Assembly: GCA_029449245.1 (NCBI GenBank)
Contig: JANATF010000006.1
Span: 558,001-622,000 of the forward strand
DNA: 64,000 nt
From: Mortierella alpina
Lineage: Eukaryota; Mortierellomycota; Mortierellomycetes; Mortierellales; Mortierellaceae
Reading direction: 5' to 3'
Shown: positions 22,278-31,142 of the stretch, piece after piece
How positions within the stretch are numbered: the stretch's first letter is position 1
How the letters are laid out: every line of letters begins with the position of its first letter
Notes under the pieces: model-generated
The model's input: the letters and a program-made list of their open reading frames with translations, nothing else
What the model was told of the DNA's origin: nothing
Databases searched by the model: none
Program-made: the position numbers and the translations under genes

Positions 22278-23070
22278 GATGTAGAAATGGTAGATAGAAT
22301 AATATTGTACGAAATTCAGAACTACGAACGAAACGTGAAAGGCGTCGAAAAAAGCGAGGTACGATGGATGTAAGAGGGCGCTTTATGTACTAACGGGAGA
22401 TGTGGGAGAACTAAGAGAACTGAAGGTATCGCGAAAATAAATGAGACAGACTTGGACCACTCGGGTTTTCAACCCAAGAGACCTCTGCAAGATCGTCCTT
22501 CATACAACATGAGCTGGGAAAAAAGTATATGCCTTTGAGCAGTTTCAATGCAGGTAGCATTTATGTCAATATCTGGCAACCTCCAGGGACCACTGGACTT
22601 TGAGCTGAACCTTTGACGCCTTCTAGGGCTGGAGGGCACGCATCATCAAGTTGCGAGCGGCGTGTCTTACATGTCAGGTACCCATCTAGATGATGCTGGT
22701 CATTATTGTTTTCAGACATGTCCAAGCCCACATCATCTCTATTGTCGTGCAATAAGTACTGTACATGTAGAGAGAACGGGAACAAGCACCGCAAATCTTG
22801 TATTCGAAGGCAGAGCGTTCCTGAGCCCATGAATATGGTTGCATGGGGACTCGTCTCATTATTCCTTCATGTCTCATGGGTCGTACAAAAATAATAAACG
22901 CAAGACTTTTTGGCTGCTCTAAACACCAGGTTCCTGTAAGTAAAGCTGGAGACCATTGAACCCCTCCATGCTGCAACGGTTATATATACATCCCCGAGTT
23001 TATTAATGTAGAGCAGAGAGGGAGAGAGAGTTTGTGTGCGCGTGTTTGAGAGAGAGAGAGAGAGAGACCA
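22278..23070. other. Intergenic, 5' of the orphan gene and 3' of the SH3 gene
   Basis: About 790 bases between two leftward genes. The part near 22300-22460 should be the promoter and 5' UTR of the 690-aa orphan. A GA repeat lies at about 23048-23068, just past the stop of the SH3 gene. No gene seen. Confidence 0.5.
23048..23068. repeat. (GA)n microsatellite
   Basis: About 21 bases of GA repeat, ending a few bases from the stop codon of the leftward Nbp2-like gene. Confidence 0.85.
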
Positions 23071-24719
23071 CTAGAGCATCTGAACATAGTTTTCAGGAAC
23101 AAGTCCCTGCACCCCAGCCATCTCGCCCAGAAACCAGCCTGGAAATCGCCTGCAGTGGATCCACAAATTGTCGCCCTCCTTAAAGCTGAGCTCACTTGAG
23201 GTTTCGGCATCAAAATCATACAAACCTCGCGCATGACCTTGCGTTTTGTCTTGTTCTGGAGAAGAGAGTGACAATATCGCGTCATGGCGCGTATCATAAT
23301 CGCTCTCCTCTTCTTCTTCTTCCTCAATGTCCGATTCTTCGTATTCAGGTGCGGCTGGATAGTCCCCGAAGTGGTAAGGGTGGGACTTGGGATATGCAAA
23401 GTCGCGGACATGGACCACTAATGGAATTGTAAAGCAGCGACGTACCCAAACCAATACGTGTGTCAGAAAAATAATAAGAGTTGAATAGGCTAGGGGGTCG
23501 GATCTTTATGCGCGCTTGGGCGGGTCTTCCTTCACGCATGGTCACGTCTTGTACAAAACCACGCCAGATACAGCTAGCAAGACACTACCCTGCAACGACT
23601 ACGAATAGTTTCCAAACTTACCAAGATCACACACATCATCTGTGTTCACATCATTGCTCTACAAGCCGCCAGGAACGCAATGAGAGAAAACGAATACCGT
23701 AGTTAGCCGCCATGACAGGACATTGATGTGGAGGCGTGTTAAGGAGTCAGCTCCTTTTTTTCAAAGTTCACAGGGGTGAGCCCAAGGCTCATGATCGGTA
23801 GGGTGTGATCTGTATGTACTGTGCCACAGCATGATTGCGGATCATGCGTCGAATGATACACGAACATGGGCTGCATACACGTCCAGACCCAGCAGGAACC
23901 TCTATTTTTTCTTTTCCCCCCTCCTGCTCAATTGGTCTCATTCTCATTATTTCATGCTTGGATGAACGTCGCTACGCGCTCTTTCTTTCAGTCTTGCAGT
24001 TCATATGACGCTTTAAGGGGGTTAGGAAGGGGTTCAGCCAGCAGGAAGGGAGGGGACAGGTCGTTCAACATACCGGACTCGCTGCTCGCGAGAATAAATT
24101 GCCTTGAATAGATGACGCCGTATCTTCGTCGTCTGCTTCACCTTTCAGGAAAGAAGCCAGAGACTTCAAGAGCTGTAGATCGGGGACAGCCTGGTGCTTG
24201 GGGTCGGACAGGCTTTGATGGCGCGTGGAAGATACAGAGTGTGCTGAGGGGGTGGTGATGTGTGAGAATTCAGATAGCAGAGAGCCGGCACATGAGCCAG
24301 ACGAATGGCTGTCGTCGTCTGTCGTCGCCGACGTTAGTGCAGAGTTTGTACTGCTGTTGTGGGCGATGATGTCCTCGCCTGGAACGGCCGGCATCATGGC
24401 TGGGTCTGATAGGAAAGCCCATGACTCAGAGAACGAGCGGCAGCGAGGACTGTTCAGGATAAGCGATATTCGTTTTGCCGAGGTGGAACCTGCGAGAATA
24501 GAATAGAAAACATGGAGGACGAGAGGATGGACGGGTTGGATATCAGAGGGTGATGAGTGCATTGAGAAACAACGCGTTTGGCGAAGCCTTCGTATTACCT
24601 TCTATTATGTGGACGGAGGTCCTCTTTTTGGCCAGAGTGTTCGCAAAGGTCTCCTTATTCGGAGCAGCTGGTGCGCCTGCCTCTCGGCCAGAAGACGATG
24701 AGACTGGGGCCATTGTCAT
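23071..24719 (-). CDS. Nbp2-like SH3-domain adaptor
   Basis: Four exons (24719-24599, 24489-24074, 23658-23622, 23417-23071) give 306 aa. The C-terminal 51 residues are a canonical SH3 domain (GLYDFDAETSSELSFKEGD ... GWFLGEM ... GLVPENYVQML). Ahead of it comes VHVRDFAYPKSHPYHFGDYP, the pattern found before the SH3 domain in yeast Nbp2, an adaptor that brings the PP2C phosphatase Ptc1 to MAP-kinase modules. An acidic EEEEEE stretch joins the two. The first 180 residues are Ser/Thr-rich and probably disordered, with a KKRTSVHI patch. Exon 3 is only 37 bases. The start ATG at 24719 (MTMAPVSSSS) is first in frame; 24713 is an alternative. Confidence 0.85.
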
Positions 24720-25921
24720 GAAACAGGGTGTCTGAACGTGTGTGAAAAAATAAAGAGCTCTTGTGTGAGAAGTGATTGCCGCAGGCTGAAGCTGAATGTG
24801 AGGCTGAGAGTGAGAGAAGGCGGTGGTCCATGGTCAGGAGAGGCAAGTGCATGAGGAAAGGCGCTGTTTATCCAAGCAGCCATGGGTCAAGTGACCCTGC
24901 GTTTGCACATGTGCCCGCACGCCGTCCCTTGACATCGCCATGCCATGGGGGTGTGCATTGTCAGCTCAGCAAGCAGTCCACCTCCGTACTCCGTACCTGA
25001 GATTTACGAATGCACAAGTAGTTCGCGCGTGGTGCGTGTGAAAAACTGCGACAATGCACAAGTTGCTGAAAACCGGCAGACAGAGACAGTGGGATGTCCA
25101 GGAAGGAGTGGTGTGAAGCGGTGGTCAAAGGGAATGCAGGTCAAAGAATGCAGAAGTGCTGGAAATGAGAAAGCGTTGTCAGCACGGAGTCGAGTACTGT
25201 ATTTATCGCTGTAGCTGGAGAGTGTGGGGTTGAGCGCCCAAGAGCAAGTGAAAAAAACGCTCTCGGCTCTGGTGTACAGTGGTTGCACGGCCAAGAACCC
25301 ACGCAGCATGCCTTGCCACCTGCACTCCTTTTTCACCCCATGTGGCAATACCACCTGCACCCCATGAACCGATCCCGCTCACATCCATCCTTCTGCAACT
25401 GGACTCGATAGCGCACAGAGTATTTTAAACTTGCAAACTCAAGTCCCGCCCTACGCCGTTGTCTGTAATCCGCCCCCCATGTACTCTCACCAGGTGAAGG
25501 GCCGTCGACACTTCATCGTCATACGGCAAACCTTATATATATTGCATTTATGACCTTGGCTTCAATTGAGGCGGAACAAAACAACCAAATCCGCGCAAAA
25601 CACTACGCTCCTCCTCCTCGGTATCGTATTGCGGAAGTTGTACCCTTCCTGCCGCCATGCACCTGCGCGGGATGCAACCTGCATGAGGAGCTCTCAAAAA
25701 AAAAAAAAAAAAAGCCGATCGCTAGCGTGGGGGTCACTTAAAGCCCTATTCATAAGACCATAAGACCACAAAAGCAAACGAAGGCAGCACTATTCTTCAA
25801 TCACGTAAACATTCATACAGGCGTGAAGATGGTTTTGTACTTTTTTCTATTATCTCGCACCCTTCAGACCATGCGTTCCCTATCCATACATGTTCAAATT
25901 TCTACGCGCTGCCTATATTCC
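24720..25921. other. Intergenic between SH3 gene and F-box-like gene
   Basis: 1.2 kb holding the promoter of the leftward SH3 gene and the 3' flank of the F-box-like gene. A poly-A run of about 17-18 bases lies near 25696-25713 and an AT-rich cttatatatatt word near 25531. No supported gene. Confidence 0.5.
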
Positions 25922-27994
25922 TTATCCAGACTCTTGTCCACCCTGGGTATCATCCTCACGACTTTGCTCGGTCTCAACTTCTGCATCCGCATCGTATTCC
26001 CGCTCAACAAAATCTCCTGGATTAGTCCTATCCATCAAGGTCGGAGTAATAGTCCAAATGTGCTCTTGTCTCGTGGCCTCGTTCCAGATGATGCGACTTG
26101 TGTCTGTTTTCTCAACAATGTGTCCACCTTGCCCCTCGCTCGAGTGCATATGTTCCCTACAGGCGGCGATCATCGCATTCGAGGCTGCGCGCATATAGTA
26201 GAACGTCTGGACCGCCATGCTCCAGTTCCGAGATGGACGTTGGTGCTGCAGATGATGCTGCAGATGCTGGTGGTGGTGGTGATGATGATGATGATGGTGG
26301 TGCTGACGGATCAAGGACGAGGTATTAGAAGATGAGGAAGTTCTTCGTAGTGAGGCGGATGGCGCATTGGACCGCTGGTGAAGGGATGTCGTTGTACTAG
26401 TGACGCTGTAGGATGATGAGGCGGTCGCGCCAGGAACGCCCTCGATTCCTGCAAGAAATGGCTGAGGATCACTCAAGTCACCACCGCTCGTCGTGTCCAA
26501 GTTCATTCTCTCACTCAAGTTCGTCGATGATTCAGATGGTCCTGGCTGGTGGTGAGATGGATGCTGAACAAGATGATGACCTGAAGCATGGAAGTGTTGT
26601 TCTTCTTCAATGCTCCTCTCTTTTCCGTGCCTGGATCGAGCCGGCTCCGTATGCGGCCGCGTTGCGGACGAGGATCCTGTGTACTGCCCGTATGCTGAGG
26701 GAGGTGATAAGCCGGTGGTATAAGACGACGACGACGATGAGGATGACGAAGCTGAGGCTGAGGCTGAGGCTGAAGCTGGACCAGGGAACGGCAGGGCTGT
26801 CGTAGTGGAGCTGCTGGCAGTTACTGTGGAATAGACCATGTTCAGTCCCTGGAGATTGGCCTCGTCTGCAGTGCCGCCGCTACTGCCACTTGTTTCGTGG
26901 CTGTTGCCGCTCCCACTGCTGGTTGCCGAGTCCTTTTTGGTGGGGTGAGAACCTCTGCTATCGTACGATATGGATCCGTCCGAGGGATGCTCATAGGGGC
27001 ATGGGACGACCCTGAGCACGGGAGACTGTCGAGCCAGGCCGGCAGCGAGGGTACTTGACTGCAGCTGAGCAGGTGAGAGGGACATGTCCGAAACATCGAG
27101 TATGATGCTGCTGGTGGAGTCGGTGCTGACATCAGCCTCGTACGAATGGTGGGTACTGTCTGAGGTGTGTGCGCTGGAGTGAGTAACGAGCTGGTCAATT
27201 GACTGCCACGAAGACACTGGCTGTGTGACGGATGCTGAAGCCTGCTGCTGCGCTGGATTATGCTGGAGTGTTGAGTGATAAGGTTGCGTAGAGGTGCGTG
27301 CAGAAGGCAGGGATGGAAGAGGTGACGACGGGTGTGATGGCGGTGGGTTGAACCCGGTCTTGAAGTAGACATTTGGCACGATGGCCGAGGACTGGTACGT
27401 GTGGAAGGAACGGAATGGCTCCAAGTCATGCCCCGGCTGGTGGGTGTGGTGCCGCTGCAGATGAGATTGAGAGCTCCCTTCGCCACTGTAGTTCCCACTG
27501 CTGCTGCCCCCTCTGCGTCCCTCACTGCAGTTGCTTCCATAGCTGTCGACACTACCTGATCGGGCCTGGCACGAAAATATGAATTGATACGAGTTTGCGC
27601 TGTTGTTCATCGAGTGCACGCTGGGACCGTACTGGAGGACAAAGTAGCTCAGAATATGGATGCGCCTTGGCCCTGATTCAAATTGCTCCTGGGCGGCGGT
27701 TTGGTAATCTCTAAAGGCGCGCGGGAGGGGGTCGATTAACTGCCGCCACATTCGATTGATCCCACTGCATGCCTGGAGACTAGAGATCGGAATGTAGCGT
27801 ATGATGTGTTGGACGAGCTCAGGCATGGTCATAACCCGCGTGTCAGGCGGCAGATCAGCGAGGGCGATCTGGTCTATATCGTCATCCATGCCATCCATGT
27901 CATCCATGAGTTCCATGGCATCCAAGGCATCGGCGGTAGCATTGCCATTGTCTCCGACGTTGTTGTTATTGTTGTTGTTATTGTTGAAGGCCAT
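25922..27994 (-). CDS. F-box-like protein with long homopolymer tracts
   Basis: A single-exon frame of 690 aa from ATG 27994 (MAF followed by nine Asn). After an acidic Asp/Met stretch, the segment MPELVQHIIRYIPISSLQAC ... INRMWRQLI has the hydrophobic pattern of an F-box or F-box-like domain (residues about 60-100), which in other proteins binds Skp1 to build SCF ubiquitin ligases. The middle 450 residues are Ser/His/Pro/Gly-rich. A histidine run precedes a structured end: RNWSMAVQTFYYMRAASNAM and RIIWNEATRQEHIWTITPTL. The frame stays open to 28498, but the upstream part is GA-strand-biased leader and lacks plausible protein sequence. The substrate-binding part is unknown. Confidence 0.78.
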   Translation of the reverse strand: MAFNNNNNNNNNVGDNGNATADALDAMELMDDMDGMDDDIDQIALADLPPDTRVMTMPELVQHIIRYIPISSLQACSGINRMWRQLIDPLPRAFRDYQTAAQEQFESGPRRIHILSYFVLQYGPSVHSMNNSANSYQFIFSCQARSGSVDSYGSNCSEGRRGGSSSGNYSGEGSSQSHLQRHHTHQPGHDLEPFRSFHTYQSSAIVPNVYFKTGFNPPPSHPSSPLPSLPSARTSTQPYHSTLQHNPAQQQASASVTQPVSSWQSIDQLVTHSSAHTSDSTHHSYEADVSTDSTSSIILDVSDMSLSPAQLQSSTLAAGLARQSPVLRVVPCPYEHPSDGSISYDSRGSHPTKKDSATSSGSGNSHETSGSSGGTADEANLQGLNMVYSTVTASSSTTTALPFPGPASASASASASSSSSSSSSYTTGLSPPSAYGQYTGSSSATRPHTEPARSRHGKERSIEEEQHFHASGHHLVQHPSHHQPGPSESSTNLSERMNLDTTSGGDLSDPQPFLAGIEGVPGATASSSYSVTSTTTSLHQRSNAPSASLRRTSSSSNTSSLIRQHHHHHHHHHHHQHLQHHLQHQRPSRNWSMAVQTFYYMRAASNAMIAACREHMHSSEGQGGHIVEKTDTSRIIWNEATRQEHIWTITPTLMDRTNPGDFVEREYDADAEVETEQSREDDTQGGQESG

Positions 27995-28919
27995 GACTAT
28001 TAAATATACGATGGCGGGGAATGCGGAGGCGTCATGGATAAAAGGACGGGGCGGGCGTTGGGAGGGGAAAGGAGGGAAGAGAGTGAAAGAGTGAAGAGGG
28101 AGAGAGCGTTTGCTGTGTGAGTACAGGTGAGCGGGTTTATTTGAGCAGCAGCGCCAGGGAAAAACATCAACAGAGGGAAAAAGGGAGTGCAAATGAGGGG
28201 CAGAGGGAATGAGAACACAGAGATACAAAAACGAGGGTTGCAATCGAAAAGAGGACAGAGCAGCAAAATAAAAATTAAAGGCAGAGCGAGCGAAACAAAG
28301 AAACTTTGGAAGGTGCGCGCGCATCTCCGTGGTTCGCCAGAGTCCTTGGGTCTGGAGTTGTTCTGTGAGCGAAAAATGCGGTGCTTCGCTCGTCTCGTGC
28401 ACGCACACCCCAACAACGAACGTGTGGATGGGTCGCAGCCAAGAGGGCAGCTCCTGGCAAGCCTCAACCCTACTCATTCGCGTGCTTCGCAGTTTCATTT
28501 CGCGGGTTATTTACCTTAATGAACGTCCCGTCTGTCCGGTATGGAGGCACGAGTACGGTATTGTTTATCTCAGTGTTTCGGTCCCAATCTTTGACGGATG
28601 CTTCGGAGCTATCTCTATCCCCTGTGTATCTGGTCCCAGGAGATATGGAATTGACTTTTGCGAAAAGAACCCCAGACAGAAAATGGCGTCAATCGCGTTC
28701 TTCGAGGCGCGAGAAGTGGGTATGGGTATGGGAATAGAGGCGTACTCGCGAAAGTTAAAAAAACAGGCGAGAAAATGGAAAACCGAAGAGCAAACACGAA
28801 ATTGAAGAGTTGAGCAAGCGTCCAGGGGCCTAAAGTATTGAAATGAGCAGTGGGTCAATTAGCGCAAGTCAGCGTCGAGCTTCAAGGATCAAATATAGGT
28901 GTGTGCGGGATCTGGGGCA

Positions 28920-29115
28920 GAGAAAGAGCCCGCGGAAGAGAGACACAGAACAAGCGAGAAGGAGAGTCAGAATGAGAGAGAGAGAGAATAGGAAGAGAGA
29001 GAGAAAGAGCTAGAGCGAGGGAAAGGGACAGAAGAGACAGAGAGACAGAGGGGGAGAGGAAGAAAGGCAGAAAGAGGCAGATTTCGATTTGCAGGGATGG
29101 AGAGAGCAGCAGAGG
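28920..29115. repeat. GA-rich polypurine tract
   Basis: Interrupted GA/GAG repeats over about 200 bases on the + strand (agagagagagaatagg, agagagagaaagagc and similar). Likely an imperfect microsatellite in the upstream region of the F-box-like gene. Confidence 0.7.
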
Positions 29116-29535
29116 GATGAGGATGCGAGTCCAGTGCAGGGAAGATCGAGAGGAAAATAGGGTGATGATCAAAAACTTGATTTGCGGATAGGAGTTGAAA
29201 ATGAGCAACAAAGACATCGGGCAGACCATACATACACACGGTGAAGAAGAAAAGGGAAAGTGAAAAGTAAAATATGGGCGGCAAAGAAAACCTTTGTTGT
29301 TTATTTATACGAATCTGCGTCATCTTGGAGCGGACGTCCGGCGTGTCCTGAAGGTTCTGTGGGTCTCCCTCCCTCCCTGTCCACCGCGAGGCAGGTTGTG
29401 AGGGGGCTCAAATACCAAATGCTCGTCCTGCTTCTTTGTCTTTCGTACCCTACTTTATCAACTTTGAAGTAGGCGAGCTAGCCTTGCTTTGTGCTCTTCC
29501 GCTGCGTATGCTCATTGTCTCGCATCCTCAATTCG

Positions 29536-30006
29536 TCAATCCTCAGCTGCCACAGCAATTGCTCTCGTGTTTTCTAGGTCCTGTGCGATGACAGAGGGTC
29601 GATAGATCTGGGTAGTCTTGCTTTTCTGTCCTGGACCAGACGTGCGGATGCGGCGAAAGTGAAATACAAAAAAAAAAAATCCGAACACAGGAAAATGACA
29701 CAGCATTGAATGCGCCTCGCGCAAGGAAATAGGGTTCCAGACCATAGCTTTGCGGTTTCGAATCTGCGTGTCAGCCTCTGTCGGCATCGGACGAACTTCT
29801 TGGCCATAGCAGGCCCATGGATTGAGCAGGCTCAAAGGCAGGCGATCGGGTGAAATGCAGGAAAGGAATTGCTGTGCTAGTGTTGGATAGGACCCAAATA
29901 AAAAAAGGGGCCGCGGTCCAGTCACCCACAAGGAGAGAACGAGGGGCGGGAAGACGAACAGAGGTCTGCATACCCTAGTAGTCCAGCATGCACAACAATC
30001 GGACAT
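29536..30006 (-). CDS. Candidate small gene, weak
   Basis: A possible three-exon gene. Exon 1 from ATG 30006 reads MSDCCACWTTR before GTATGC. A second block in phase contains ACYGQEVRPMPTEADTQI and KAMVWNPISLREAH. A last block reads KTTQIYRPSVIAQDLENTRA and ends at TGA 29536. The pieces can be joined in phase (acceptors at ...GCACAG and ...GACAG), with a T-rich intron near 29670-29690, but the second donor (GTGTTC) is poor. The cysteine-rich N-terminus could be lipid-modified. I do not recognise a family and the model may be wrong. Confidence 0.3.
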   Translation of the reverse strand: MSDCCACWTTRVCRPLFVFPPLVLSLWVTGPRPLFLFGSYPTLAQQFLSCISPDRLPLSLLNPWACYGQEVRPMPTEADTQIRNRKAMVWNPISLREAHSMLCHFPVFGFFFFVFHFRRIRTSGPGQKSKTTQIYRPSVIAQDLENTRAIAVAAED

Positions 30007-30211
30007 TGCCTTCAATTCTGCTCCCGCTTTATTTTTTCTTCTCTGTGTGCTCTCCTCTATCCCTCTCTGTCTCTCTCATGTCTATACCCCCCTTCCTTGC
30101 CAGTGGCTGCTGTTGAAGTCGCATCCGTCGGGAGAGCAAGCGTAAAACACGCTGCGGTGTCCTCACAAACAGCAGCGAAAACAACAAACAATTGAGAGTT
30201 CATACTGCTGT

Positions 30212-30280
30212 ACTATGCCTTTCGTATCCGCGACACAGCAGCTCCCTATTGTTTTGCTGCATTATGTCGACCCCTTCAAG
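30212..30280 (+). other. Exon-like start codon frame, unassigned
   Basis: ATG at about 30212 opens MPFVSATQQLPIVLLHYVDP then FKM, followed directly by a GTGAGC donor-like site. It points away from the weak candidate gene at 29536-30006, a divergent arrangement. I could not find the next exon, so this is only a pointer. Confidence 0.2.
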
Positions 30281-31142
30281 ATGGTGAGCAGTTCTCCCGC
30301 GCTTTCCTCACCAGGCAGGGAGCAAAAGCTATACACGTTTTTTCTTCCTTTTTAAAATGGCGTGGGCGGGATCAACGATACAGGGGTGTCTATCAAAAGA
30401 AGACGATAGAACATGGATCTCAAGAGAACGCGGGACAGAGGAAAAAAATACATGCATTGTTCTACCAGATGAGCCCGAAAAAGGATGGACGTAAACGCGG
30501 TACACAAAATCGGTAGCACGGCTCATGCTGTTCCCAATGATGCTCTAATGTGTGCTACCAGCTTTGTACTTCAATACAAGCAACTATTGTCATTCGCGTT
30601 TGTCCGCGAAAACGAAAAAGAAAATGTAGGGTTCAAAAGGCAAAAGGCGAGGGTCTGCTCTCCTGGCCGACGATTGCTGCTCCGAGTAGAAAGGGTTTAC
30701 CTAGAGGTGAGAACAACAAAGTGTGAAGCGCATGGAGGGAGTGCGCTAATCATAACAAGCACAGCAGCTGTGTCCCCCCTCCCCTTTCATGTCCTTCCCA
30801 GACGTGTCCCCTTCTTGCTATTCCTGCGCGCTTTGGACGGTGCATCTTTACCCCACAGACTGCTCTCAGGCAAGGTCTCTAAACCATATTTTGGCCATTC
30901 TAAAGTCCATCAGCTGCTCCCGGAGTCTGCTATTTGGCGAAAAAAGAAATTGACAGCGTTCTCCGCGGCCTTCTTCTACGCAGAATCGCCTTTCAACCTG
31001 TCAAGCTGGCTGGCTATATAACAGTCCATGAGCGCCGTTACAAGAAATATATCCGCGGCTCGTAACTGTCGTGAGCTGTGGAGGCCCAGTTAGACCGCGA
31101 AGGCGCTTTGATGAAATATATTTACGGTATATATCGGACCTG

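Larger units (their letters stand above)
27995..31142. other. 3.1 kb gap, largest in the window
   Basis: From the start of the leftward F-box-like gene to the stop of the leftward TatD-like gene. The first 1.3 kb (about 28000-29300) is strongly purine-biased on the + strand, meaning a CU-rich leader or promoter for the leftward F-box-like gene. A weak candidate gene (29536-30006, -) and an exon-like start (30212-30280, +) are listed separately. The remainder, 30300-31140, shows nothing I can support. Confidence 0.5.

Noticed and set aside
25922-28498. Upstream extension of the F-box-like frame to 28498
   Set aside because: The added 168 codons translate the CU-rich leader and do not look like protein; the ATG at 27994 starts the recognisable sequence.
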